A DNA stretch of 64,000 nucleotides from assembly GCA_003254905.1 (NCBI GenBank), contig QANU01028969.1, forward strand, positions 62,001 to 126,000. The letters run 5' to 3'. The notes under the pieces were generated by a model. It searched no databases, had not been told where the DNA came from, and worked only from the letters and a program-made list of their open reading frames with translations. This DNA comes from Nissolia schottii. Its lineage: Eukaryota > Streptophyta > Magnoliopsida > Fabales > Fabaceae. The position numbers were made by a program, and so were the translations under genes. This document shows, piece after piece, positions 1 to 11,325 of this stretch (position 1 is its first letter; every line of letters starts with the position of its first letter).

Positions 1-77
1 TCAACTCAAAAACCCTTCAAAACCCTGCAACTTTTCAAGATTCATCTTCTCTTGATCACATTTTGAAACTAGCTGGC

Positions 78-3000
78 ATGGCAGAGCAGATCCCATATGG
101 GATTGTTGAAAGAGTGATCTCAAGGACACAGTTGAGTTGATCAGAGCTCTACTCTTGGACGCTGAGCAAAAGCAAGAGCACAACCTCGTTGTCAAGATCT
201 GGCTACGGAGGCTCAAGCAAGTCCTTCACAATGCCGATGACCTGTTTGATGATATTACAGCCGAAGGATTGAGACACAATGTGCTGAATTTTCAAGGTAG
301 CACGATGAGAAACAAGGTGCGCGACTTCTTTTCATCCTCAAATCGAATTGCTTTCCGTTTCAAAATGAGTCACGAGGTAAAGAAGATTCAACAAGAATTT
401 GCTGCTGTTAAAGAAGATTTATTGAATTTGAATTTGAATTTGAGTCCAAGGGTTGTGTTGCTATCTAGGCATGGTGGTGAGAGTAGTGATAGAAGGGAAA
501 CAAGTTCTTCCGTGCTTGAATCGAATATTATTGGTAGGGATAAAGACAAGAAGGAGATTATCAACTTCTTGTTGGATACACATGCCAACCAGAATGTTTC
601 CTTGATTGCCCTTGTTGGTATTGGGGGCCTAGGGAAAACGGCGCTTGCTCAATTGGTGTACAATGATGCTGAAGTGAAGAGGTTCTTTCAGAAACAGATG
701 TGGGTGTGTGTTTCTGAAGACTTTGAGGTGAAAACGCTTGTTAAGAAAATATTGGAATCATCAACCAACGATCAAGTTCACAGCCTGCAATTGGAAGTTC
801 TGAAAAATAAGCTTCAAGAAGATATAAAAGGTCAGAGGTATTTGCTTGTGTTGGACGATGTGTGGAACGAAAATCCGGAAAAGTGGATGCTTTTGCAAAC
901 CTTTTTGATGTATGGTGCTCAAGGTAGTAAGATTTTAGTTACCACTCGCAGTCACGTAGTAGCCAAAACCATGGGTGCAAGCACTTCATATGTTTTGAAA
1001 GGTTTAACCAAAGAGCAATCGTGGGCTTTGTTGAAAAAATTGGCATTTGGAGAAGATGTAAATGTGACCCAAAACCTTATATCTATTGGTGAAAGGATTG
1101 CAGAGAAGTGTAGAGGGGTTCCCCTTGCAATAAAATCTATAGGGGGTTTGTTGCAATCCAAAACAAAGGAAAGTGAATGGCTAAATATGTTACATGGTGA
1201 ACTTTGGAAGTTACGTGAAGAGGAAGGCAGCATCATGCCGATATTGAAATTGAGCTATGATTACTTACCAATTGAGTTGAGACAATGCTTTGTTTATTGT
1301 TCTTTGTATCCCAAGGACTACAAAATCTATAAGGATGATTTGATTCAATTGTGGACAGCGCAGAGCTACATTGAGAGCTCAAATGAAAGACAGGATTTGG
1401 AAGACATGGGGGATGAATACATTCAGATTTTGTTGATGAGGTCATTCTTCCAAGATTTTGAAGTTGATAAATATGGTGATATAATATGCTTCAAGATGCA
1501 TGATCTAATGCATGACCTTGCAAGGTCCATAGCCAGCACGGATTGTTACTATCACTGTGAGGGAGAAACAATTTCTGGAAAGCCTATGCACATTTCATTT
1601 GAATCTAATGACATTCCCGCATTGAATTTGATTGATGCAAATAAAGTGCGTACAATACTATGGCCAGGGAAACAAAATTGGAAGTTGGCGATGGCTCGAC
1701 TCATGATAGAACCATCCTCTATTTTGAACTTGAAGCGATTGCGTGCTTTGGACTTGTCAATGTCTTCTATTACCGAGCTGCCGAAATCAATAGGCAAACT
1801 GAAGCATCTGAGGTACCTTAACCTCTCACACTGTGACCAATTGACAAGTCTGCCAAAAACCATTGGTAACTTGGTGAACTTACAAACTCTGAAATTGGAA
1901 GCTTGTGGAAGACTTGAATTTTCCATCACAGTCATCACAAAGTTGGTCAACCTTCGCCACCTTATGATTGATTCTTGCAAAACCTTTCAAGCTATGATGC
2001 CAGTTGGTTTGGGGAACTTGACATCACTGCAGTTCCTGTCCACATTTCGTGTAGGATATGATGACGGGGACAAGAAGAGTGCCAAGCTGAATGAACTCAA
2101 GGAACTCAATCATCTGAGACATGAATTGTGTATTAAGAACTTGGAGAGAGTAAGGGACGTTGAGGAAGAGACAAAGGATGTTAACTTGAAAGAAAAGAAA
2201 CACCTGTGGTCCTTGGATTTGAGTTGGAAACCAAGTACAAACAAGGATAATGGCACTGATAGTGTTCTGCTACTAGAAAAGCTTCGTCCTCACCAAAATT
2301 TGAAACAACTGAGCCTGGATTACTATCCAGGGGTAAGAGTTTCAGGTTGGTTTTCCTCACTTACAAATATAGTTCAAATGACTTTCTTTGGCTGCGTGAA
2401 TTGCCTGTGGTTGCCACCATTGGAACGGTTACCTTCTCTCAAATATCTTAGCATGAATGGCATGAAAGCTCTGGAGTACATAGAATATGATGACATTCCT
2501 ACATCGGTGTTCTTTCCCTCTTTGGAGGATCTTACTGTCTACAGCTGCCCAAACCTCAAAGGCTGGCAGCACAGAATCTTATTGGGAAACGATGTTATGG
2601 TGCTGCCTCCTTTCCCTCACCTCTCTCTTTTGACAATCCGGCATTGTCCCAACTTGACTCGTATGCCTACATTTCCTCACCTTGTTGAGGGACTAGTGTT
2701 GGGATCTTGTAGTGTGGAGCCACTGATAGAAACAATACGCAGGGACCATAACTCCTCCTCCACTCCTCCTCTTTCAGCACTCAAGTACATGAGAATCGAT
2801 AACATCCAAACAGAAGCATTACCGGAGGGTTGGATGCAGAATCTCGCATGTCTTGAGAAACTAGAAGTTGTAGCAGTGCCAAGCCTACAACATATGCGAC
2901 ATCTTCCTTGTGATGCTGCTCTACAAGAGTTGCTTATTCGAGATATGGTGGACAACATCGAGTGTCAGTTGCTTCACTGCATAGTTTCTCTGCAAACAAT

Positions 3001-3256
3001 AACTATATCTCATTGTAACAGTTTGGAGGAACTGCCTGAGTGGATTTGCAACTTCCCACGGCTTCAACTTCTTCACATTCATTATTGTCGCAGTTTAGGC
3101 TCTTTGCCTGAAGCAATGACTTGCCTTGCCAACTTATACATATTAGAAATCATTGGTTGCCCTCTCTTACATGAAAGATGCAAAAGGGAAACAGGTGCAG
3201 ATTGGCGTAAAATTGCTCACATCTCACACATAACCATGAATAACGAGACAATCTGA
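78..3256 (+). pseudogene. CC-NBS-LRR (CNL) disease-resistance-type gene, N-terminal frame broken
   Basis: Intracellular NLR immune receptor family. The long frame is open from 110 to the TGA at 3254 without an intron and gives about 1,040 residues. Counting from the TTG codon at 137: remnant coiled coil 1-100, P-loop GIGGLGKT 161-168, kinase-2 LLVLDDVW 236-243, RNBS-B TTR 269-271, GLPL-type GVPLA 327-331, MHD 454-456, then leucine-rich repeats to a normal CNL tail (CKRETGADWRKIAHI). All NB-ARC motifs look intact. The oddity is at the front. The canonical start peptide MAEQIPYGIVERVIS is encoded from ATG 78, but that frame stops at 138-140, while the frame starting LKDTVELIRALLLDAEQ lies in another register. 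This looks like loss of roughly 70 nt plus a frame change in the CC domain. The first in-frame ATG of the long frame is only at 305. A short 3'-UTR intron (about 3283-3367, GT...AG) is possible. Sure of the family; unsure whether it is a pseudogene, an expressed truncated NLR or a sequence error. Confidence 0.85.
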
Positions 3257-4550
3257 TTTTCTCACCAAAAGGCAAGAAACCAGAGGTAATCTGCAAAATT
3301 GCTTCACTAAAGAAATTAGCTTTAGCATAGTTAACATCTTAATTCCGCAATTGTTTTTATTATAGGATATTGTGTGGGGAAAAGAAAAGGTGTTTGGGCA
3401 TTGAACATAATCCTAGAGGTTCTCTATCAGAAATATAGTCATATGCATTACTCAAAGATGTTTATGATATTTGAATATGTTCCTTCTGCTGGTCAAATTG
3501 CCGTCAATCTGTTGCAGCATTGTGAACGATTTCTATTACCTAAATATGTACTGCATGTTCAAGAGTGATGTACATGTTTTTCTGTGAGCTATATTTCATG
3601 GTCTAGTGGTCAATAATGATTGTGATTACAAGAATATTATCCACCTTCTACATATTTTGTTATGCTGGAAATTAAGTGAACTGCTATCTGGAATCCAGTG
3701 ATTTATACAAGATATTATAAATGGCTGGTGACAGTAAGAATAAACAAGTTAGCATTTTTACTCTTTTCAGAGGGAAAACATTCCAGAAAACTAAGTACCT
3801 GGTCACATTGGACATTGACTGTTTATGATTGTGGTTCTCTATTTTATGAACAATTGAAGAATGTCCTGGCTTACCGGAAACTTCAATCTATGTATTATTA
3901 TATTATATTTAAAGAAAATGGTACAATATCTATTTCAAATTGAAAAATATTATGAGTAGTCATTTGGTATGGAATATCGTATTGATTTACACCTTATCTA
4001 GTGTTAGATGTGATATCATGAATATGTGAATTCATTGAAGTTTTATTTAATAACAAATAGCTTAAGTCGGAGATGTCACAAACCAAATGAATAGGTGCCG
4101 ACAATATACACCTATTTATGCGTCTTTTTCAAGGCTTTTGAGTCCATTTCTAGCATCAGCTACGACAATATACTTCTACAACATAAATTTATTACTTACT
4201 TTCTACTTAGTTAACTGCTGGCTGATTGGCATAATCTCACACGTTAAAAGAGTAATGCTATTTAAACAGCTTGTAATACATCACTGTCAAAATTGTATTC
4301 CTTACATAATTAGTGCGCTTGTTGTCTGTTCATGTGGTCAAGCAACAATAGCTGTTAAAATCCTTTTGAACTGGTCTGCAAACTACGGGTTAAAATTTCT
4401 TTTTCACTATCTTTTTTTATTTCGTTCTAGTCCTCTCTTTTAAAATTGAAAACTAGTCAATCTTTATATGTGCGTAGAGCTACAGCTAAAAAATTTGCTC
4501 ACCATTTTTTAAAACAAAATATAAAACTTTAGGTGGAAGAATAATAGAAA
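3257..4550. other. 3' flank of the NLR gene, no gene recognised
   Basis: AT-rich sequence, probably 3'-UTR in its first few hundred bases. Short open frames at 3374-3568, 3698-3943 and 4087-4443 show no recognisable domain and no codon bias. Confidence 0.5.
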
Positions 4551-5171
4551 GGTTAAACTCTCAATTTAGACTGTTTTTATCTTATTTAATTTTTTTTGGT
4601 CGAATTAGTCCTTGTTACTTTTTATATCGGTTAATTTAGTTCTGTTATTTATTAAATCAGTAAATGTCATCACTTTTATTTTATTTTTGTCAATTTTATT
4701 CTTGTAAATTATGAAAATTGGACAATTTAGTTATTCTATTTATCTCCTATATTGAGACAGCTAATTTACAGCGGAGGGACGAGACATGTTAAATATTTGC
4801 GTTACATCTATCACAGCAGAAACGATATTATTTTACACAATTAATAGTGCATTCTCTTTAAGCGAAATGGCGTCATTTTATGTCTACAAAATGTGTGTGT
4901 CCAAGATGAGAAATCGACATACATTGATGGGGTATGTTTACCAATTATGAAAATAGGGCGTTTGATTATTTACATGCTAAAGTAGATAAATTTTTAATGA
5001 CGTTGATTGATTTGAAAATAATAAGAATTAAAGTAGTCAAAAAAACTTTAAAAAGGATAAAATTGATCAATTTAAAAAATAATAAGAACTAAATTGATCG
5101 AAAAAATTTAAGAAAGATAAAATTGTTTGAGTTAAAAAAAACTAAATTAAAGGTTTTTGATTTGAGGTTGG
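4551..5171. mobile_element. Inverted-repeat (MITE-like) element, about 620 bp
   Basis: The left end (about 4551-4640, containing GGTCGAATTAGTCCTTGTTA) is matched in reverse complement by the right end (about 5060-5171, containing TAAGAACTAAATTGATCGAA). The arms are around 90-110 bp and imperfect. There is no coding capacity. Boundaries are approximate and no target duplication was resolved. Confidence 0.55.
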
Positions 5172-5207
5172 GAAAATTCTAACAATTAAACATAGAAAAT
5201 GTTCTCT

Positions 5208-6985
5208 TCCTCAAATGAATTAATTTAAAAGTTGTTCTCAAAATAAATCAATTTTCAGGAATCGATTCAAATCGACTCCCATTTAACTTTTTTTCAAATA
5301 GGAGGCAATTTAAATTGATTCTTGTAATAAAAAATTTTAATTTTTTTTAAAAAAAAACACGAGTCGATTCAAATTGACTCCATTTGAATCAACTTCTTTG
5401 GGAGAAAAATTCAAATCACATAGTCTTTCTTATACTAAAGTTTAGAAGAAAAGTAAGGTTTCATTATATGATATGCATATTTATGGCTTGTTTATGGATG
5501 CATAAATTTGGTATTAAAATCTCGTCAGTGATTTTTAATTTATTTTTTTAACAAATATGGCAAAAAAATAATTAAAATTAAGACGATTGTTTAGAATCAA
5601 TAAAAATCAAATGAACCAATTTTGAAGGTTGTTTCAAAATAAACCATTTTCTGGGAGTCAATTTAAATCGATTCTCGTTTTACATTTTTTTTTTTTACTA
5701 GGAGTCGATTCAAATCAACTCTTGTAATGAAATTTGTTATTTTTTATTTTTAAATAAAGTCGATTCAAATTGACTCATTTAGGAGAAAAAAACCAAAAAA
5801 CATAGTTTTTATCACTACGTACCAAGTTTTAGGAGAAAAGTAAGGTTTCATTGTATGATATGCATGTTTATGTCTGTTTATGGATGTGTTTAGTTATTAC
5901 TTGTTAATTGTTACATCGCTTTTGTTTAGTTGTTGCTGTTACTAATTTTTATTCTTCAGGAAAAAGTAAGGTGTGTGTGTTTATGGTCTGTTTATGGATG
6001 CGTTTTGTTATTAATTGTTATGTCATTTTTTGTTTAGTTGTTATTACAAACTTTATTCTTTATTCACACGTAAACAAAATTAGTCATAAGGAAATAACAA
6101 ATTCAATGAAATAAATCGCATAATAAACTAACATACTTTATCAAGTAGCATACATAAAGTTACACAAATAATTACATAAAGTTACATACGGTATATACAA
6201 AACAAAAATAACCCTAAACTATCTATCGGGCATCAGGGTGTCGACTTCCTGGGACATGATATTTTTCGTCCGTGTGGCATGTCGGTGTGCGCCTCTGACG
6301 ACTCGAGCGGTGTGGATGCTGCTGCTGAGCTACCCTTGTGTCCTGTCTTCACCTTATGATCCCAATGGAGACAGTAGAGGAGATGTTGCTTGCTGCAAGG
6401 TGTTAAGAAGATCCCGTTCCATAGTAGTGGTGTAGAGGGGGAGCACTAGGCCCAGCACCTGATGTGGGGATGATAACAGCAAGAACTATCGAATTTGCTC
6501 AACATTTGCGTCGGTCCCCAACAACTTGTCCTTCCACTGTGGTGCAGCTAGCGTGTGTGGCTAAGGTTGATAGACATCGTCATTGCCCACTAGAGTCTGT
6601 CTGCTGCTCTGGTGAGAAAACTTCGCCTAAAGACAACCCAGTGCAAACCTGACCCAAAGGGAGGATAGACATAAATAGGCAATAACAAAACGCATTCATA
6701 AACATATATAAATACGCATATCATACAATGAAACTTACTTTTCTCTTGAAATTTGGTATGAGAAAAACTATGGTTTTTTTTGTTTTTTTTTTCTTAGAAG
6801 AGTCAATTTAAATTGACTCTTATTTAAAAAAATTAAAATTTTTATTATAGGAGTTGATTTGAATCGACTTCTAGTAAGAAAAAAAACAAGTGAAAAGGGA
6901 GTCAATTTCAATTGACTCATTTTATAAATAAAATGATTTATTTTTTTATAACAAGTTTTAAATTAGTTCATTTAAAAAATAGATA
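5208..6985. mobile_element. Non-autonomous inverted-repeat element with palindromic GAGTCGATT...AATCGACTC motifs
   Basis: The left end (AAATGAATTAATTTAAAAGT at about 5212) and right end (reverse complement AAATGAACTAATTTAAAACT, near 6970) match over more than 250 bp, including the strings that pair AAAGTAAGGTTTCATTGTAT on the left with ATACAATGAAACTTACTTTT on the right. The left arm is present as two tandem copies (about 5208-5560 and 5607-6000). At least nine copies of a near-palindromic 20-mer of the type GAGTCGATT-CA-AATCGACTC occur. The interior (about 6200-6660) is less AT-rich and carries two short open frames (6238-6435, 6464-6652) that I do not recognise. Probably a MULE-type or similar DNA element. 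Confidence 0.6.
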
Positions 6986-7389
6986 ATTTTAATATTTTAT
7001 TTTTAGAATTTTTTCTTTGATGTCAGCAGAAAAATTTAATCTATAAAATACATGGTCTAATGATTAACATCAATTTAAATAAGAATGACACACCATGAGG
7101 TGGAGGTGGAGGTGGAGGTGGAAAAGAGAAGTTGATGGCGTGGCGAACATGAATGGGAACGCCATCACATCCCATCCTCATGATTCCCGTGGGTGGTTGC
7201 CACACGCCGAGAAAGAATCCTAAACTTTTAGTCTGACGCATGTCTGTGGATGCCACACGCTTTTACGTTTCGTCTTATAATATTCAAATGTTATGTTATA
7301 GACCTCGGCAGAACACATGAACGGTGAAGCAATGACATAATTAAGAGGAGAAATGTTTTTTATATTAGTTTTATAAGATATTAGGTTAA
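6986..7389. other. Intergenic, no gene recognised
   Basis: Contains a short (GGTGGA)n-like run at about 7099-7122, which creates a proline run in a minus-strand open frame. No other structure seen. Confidence 0.4.
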
Positions 7390-8305
7390 TTTAGGCCAAG
7401 GATACTATAGTACCCAAAAATCAAGTAAAAATCTCTTTTAAAACTATAAAGTGTGCCACGGATTTTTTTTTAACTTCAATTATTTTAAAATTGCAATAAA
7501 CACCTAATTAACTTTTCACCTTTGCAAAATAGTCCCAATATTTTTTCTCTACCCGCTCTCTTTTTCTCCTTCTCCTTCCCCTTTTCCCTACAACAAGTCT
7601 GCAACATTCTTCGCCATAATCACCGCATTCTACCCTTAAAACCAAACTACTCCAACATAACCGCCGTGTTCGACCAAACACCTTCCCTTTTGTGGCCAGA
7701 ACATGACCATCACTTCTAGCAACAACATCAATGTGCAGAAATGGTAATGATAAGTCAATGGAAAAGGACTAGAACAATCAAAATCTGATTCAAAAACGAA
7801 CAAATTTAAAACCCTCACTCTCAAACATCCTCTTTACTTTTGCTTCACGCCAATTCCCAAATCCCCAAACCGTAAAACCCAAATTCGCAATCAGAAAACC
7901 CAGATTGATAATTTAGTCCTTTAATCGACTTTTGGGGTTTGTTTAGATTAATCCTTGGTGAATGTTGTAGAGCAGTTTGCTAGTTCACAAGAAGGTTGCG
8001 CTTATGAGGAGCCTAAGAATAACCTTTGGGGCATTCCCTTTGGAGCGAGGACACAGTGGAAAAAAGGAATGGGAAAGAGACGAAGAAAGAGAGATGGAAG
8101 GTTCTAGTCTTCTCCAGTTGAGAGAATAAAATATTGGGACTGTTTTGTAAAATTAAAAGTGCAGGACTTCTATTGCAATTTTTACAAATTTAATAAATGA
8201 GCAAGGCTGTGGCTACATATGTAATTTTGACACCCATTTCAACTCAATTTTTGGGGTATCATGCTGTGGTACCAAACACTGAGGGCTCCTATATTATCTT
8301 TGGCC
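7390..8305. mobile_element. Long-TIR non-autonomous DNA element, about 0.9 kb
   Basis: Left 7393-7550 and right 8110-8305 are inverted repeats: GGCCAAGGATACTATAGTAC on the left pairs with the reverse complement of the right end, GGCCAAAGATAATATAGGAG, and both arms contain AAATAGTCCCAATATTTT or its equivalent. The 550-bp interior has less AT and could be captured host sequence, but no protein is recognisable. A target duplication was not resolved. Confidence 0.55.
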
Positions 8306-8471
8306 ATTATTTTATATTTATTGTTGAATGAAGTTTTAGTAGAATTTATGATCCATTAAAATTTAATGATAAATAAGGTGTGACTCAACATAATATTTTA
8401 TTAAAAAAATGAATATAATTAATATTACTCTTAACAAAAAAATTAAAAGACACATTTTTTATTATTATGAT

Positions 8472-9053
8472 TAGGGATGACAATGGGGTAGGGTTAAATG
8501 AGTTTTTCATTACACATATCTGTCCACTCAAATCTTGTCTCATTCCCCACCTCATGCTTAGAAGATTTTTTTTTTGGCCTCATACCCAAACTCGGGAGTT
8601 TATGTTTGTCCCATACCTATCTTGCCCAATCCTCAATTCCTTTTTTTAAAAAAAGGACATATTTTTTCTTTTTCTTTTCCTTAACAATTTAACTAATCTA
8701 CAGAAATTTTAAAAATTTCCACACTTTTTGTGTATAAACTAATCAAGAATCTAGATTGATTTATTTATAACTTATTTATATTTTCATCTAAAAGAATTTA
8801 AAGACAAGAATCATAAAAATAAACCACAAACAATAAATATCACAACATTATGATTTTATATGTATCATCAACTATAATTTCTTTTTATTAAATTTAATAT
8901 ACATATATACACACACACACGAGATGGATACCCCAAAACTCAAACCCGAAACTATATAAACAAGTTTTCTTCAAACTTGTCCCAAAACCCACCCGAACGA
9001 GACAGGGCAACACATATTAGGATGGGACGGGGCACGTTGAATTATCATCCCTT
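8472..9053. mobile_element. hAT-like MITE, about 580 bp
   Basis: The left end TAGGGATGACAAT and right end (reverse complement AAGGGATGATAAT) form 13-bp imperfect terminal inverted repeats of the hAT style. They are flanked by 8-bp direct repeats ATTATGAT (8464-8471) and ATTGTGAT (9054-9061), seven of eight matching. The interior is rich in runs typical of this group (GGGGTAGGG, GGGACGGGG) and has no transposase. Confidence 0.75.
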
Positions 9054-9311
9054 ATTGTGATGGATGGATACCCAATACTCTTGCGTACCCTTTTATTTGC
9101 CATTCTTTTATCATGCCGGTAAAAGTTACGTGAGCAAGTTACATTCTATTTGAAGATTTGTACCTCAAACCAAAAAAAAATATTTATTAGGTTTTCTATA
9201 TTTTAAAAGTTTTATAATACTTTTATTATTTTTAATAAAATGTTGTTTCTAACAAATGTTACACTATACAAAATGTTATACTTCTAAGGTTGAAACGTTA
9301 CTTATTAATAA
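9054..9311. other. Short intergenic spacer
   Basis: AT-rich, nothing recognised. Confidence 0.4.
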
Positions 9312-10040
9312 CAAAAAAATGATTTATACACTATAGTAAAAGCACCTTGAGAATTATGTTTGGTGCCTTGTTTTTGCATAACAAAAAGAGATATGGTGAA
9401 CCACTTCTCCTACATAAATTCAATGAAATAACTAATGATGGTAGAAGGAAAAGAGAGAAAAAAATGTAACGAGAAGTAAAAGAAATGATGATTGACCTGT
9501 TAAAAATGAGACCAAGAGGCACAGCGGTTACTGCTGCGAAAAGGAGGCGGTAAGCAATAGCTATCTTCATGCTCATTTCGTCACTTATGGCGAGCTTGTA
9601 CAACACGTTGACGGTGCCGTATCCAATATGCATCGTCACCATTAGGATTGAGACAACGAATTTATTGCTTATTCCCTTCATCTTTTCACAATATTTTCGC
9701 TCTCTAACCCTAATAGTGATGTTGCATATTAGATATGGCGTCGTCAACGTGTTGTACAAGCTCGCCATAAGTGACAGAATGAGCCTGAAGATAGTGTTAT
9801 GGCTTACTGCCTCCTTTTCGTAGCAACAACCACTATCCCTCTTGGTCTCATTTTTGATAGGGCAATCATCATTTCTTTTACTTCTCGATACATTCTTTCT
9901 TTCTTTTCCTTCTACCATCGTTAATTATTTCATTAAATTTATGTAGGAGAAGTGGTGCACCATATCTCTTTTTGTCATGCAGGAACAAGGCACCAAACAT
10001 AACTCAACGTTCTTTTACTATAGTATATAAGTCACTTTTT
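9312..10040. pseudogene. Inverted duplication of a WAT1-like (EamA/nodulin MtN21) transporter exon 1
   Basis: Two copies of the same gene fragment face each other head to head around a spacer of about 35 bp near 9657-9693. The minus-strand copy (exon 9497-9681) begins MKGISNKFVVSILMV and continues HIGYGTVNVLYKLAISDEMS and AYRLLFAAVTAVPLGLIFNR, then a GT donor at 9496-9495. The plus-strand copy (about 9694-9856) reads LHIRYGVVNVLYKLAISDRM before degenerating. Downstream intron sequence is duplicated as well, out to CACTATAGTAAAAG (9329) and CTTTTACTATAG (10012). WAT1-family proteins are ten-helix vacuolar or plasma-membrane transporters; only the first helices are encoded here, so no transporter is possible. 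Transcription through either strand would give a hairpin with arms of about 340 nt. Confidence 0.8.
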
Positions 10041-10222
10041 AAGGAGAATTTATCATTTCAATTAAATTTATTGTCATATAAGGTAAAGTGTAATCTCTCA
10101 CATTAGTTTTTTTGTTATCTATGTTATGTATAGGTTTTACATCTTAAATTAATGGTGAGAGATTACTTCACATCGCATGACAAGAAATCCAATTGAAATG
10201 ATAATTTTTTTAAAAGTGTTTT
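10032..10222. mobile_element. Foldback MITE, about 190 bp
   Basis: ATTTATCATTTCAATTAAAT ... GTAATCTCTCACATTA on the left is mirrored by TAATGGTGAGAGATTAC ... TTGAAATGATAATTTT on the right, arms about 70 bp. It directly abuts the outer end of the WAT1 inverted duplication. Confidence 0.6.
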
Positions 10223-11325
10223 TAATATAAAAAAATGTGATCTTAAATTAAATTTGTTGTGGTGTAATTTAATTTTATAATTAAACGTAAATATCTCAAC
10301 TTTTAAATTTTCTAACATAAGACTTGATGGAAGATGACACGGATTATACTATTTAAAATTTGCATTATTTTAGATAAACAAAAAGTTGTGTTATGCTTAG
10401 ATGGATTGCGCAAAATTGAAAGTGTACTTTTAGGGACGAATTATGTAACTATATTGCAAGCTATGAGTTATTAATCAAATTAAGGTAATATAAGATTACG
10501 ATGAGTGCAAGAACATGATAGCCAACAAAGCAATCTGAGATTATTGAACTGTATGAGAGGTGAAGAAATATAATATAAAATTATTAAAATTATTTATTTT
10601 CATCCATTTATGATTTTGAGAGAGATGATTCTTGATATGATATTAGAATCATTATGATCAAGAAGTCAAAGTCAGAAGAGTTATTGTATGAAGGTACGTG
10701 TAAAGAGATACAATCTTCGTTCAATATTATATGTCATTTTTTGACAAATATACATTGAGAAATTAATTAATTTATATATACTAAAAAAACATTAAGTGTT
10801 TAAACTAAATTGTCATTCTTATGAAAAATAAAGAGCTCATAATAAATATGAATTTAATTAAAAAAAATATTAATTAATATTTTTTTAATTTAATTAAATG
10901 ACAAATAATTTTGAATACAATTTAAAGTCAAATATAACATATAACAGTGAATAAAAGAAATATAAAACAGAATTATTAAAATTATATTTTCTCAACAAAT
11001 TAAACTTTAAAAAAAAATGATTATTAAGAATGAAACCGATCCAACAATAACAGGTTACTCCATTAAGTTCACGCAAGCGGTTTTTATCACATATCTTGAA
11101 TGAGAGATTAATGTATCATAGTAAAAACTCGACAATGAGTAATTTGGTCAAAGATTTGTGACGGAAACGAACTTGACCCACTTAAAATTATAGCGAGGAT
11201 ATTAAATTCTAAATACGTTAGAAATTTTAATCTAATGGAAATAGGAAGNAGACAAGAAGATCACGTGGAGAACTCAATGGTAGTGGTCCATCGCAGGCAA
11301 AGAACATGACACGGCCACGCGCCTT
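10223..11325. other. AT-rich intergenic region upstream of the bHLH47-like gene
   Basis: No coding signal on either strand. One undetermined base at 11249. The last 300 bp probably include the bHLH47 promoter; no clear TATA box was found. Confidence 0.4.

Noticed and set aside
4087..4443. 118-codon frame downstream of the NLR gene
   Set aside because: No domain, no homology I recognise, and composition typical of chance AT-rich frames.
6238..6652. Two short open frames in the interior of the palindrome-rich element
   Set aside because: I tried both strands against mobile-domain and transposase families and saw no convincing match. Left as unidentified interior sequence.
7041..7256. Minus-strand frame with an eight-proline run
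   Set aside because: The prolines come from a short GGTGGA repeat. No other protein-like feature.
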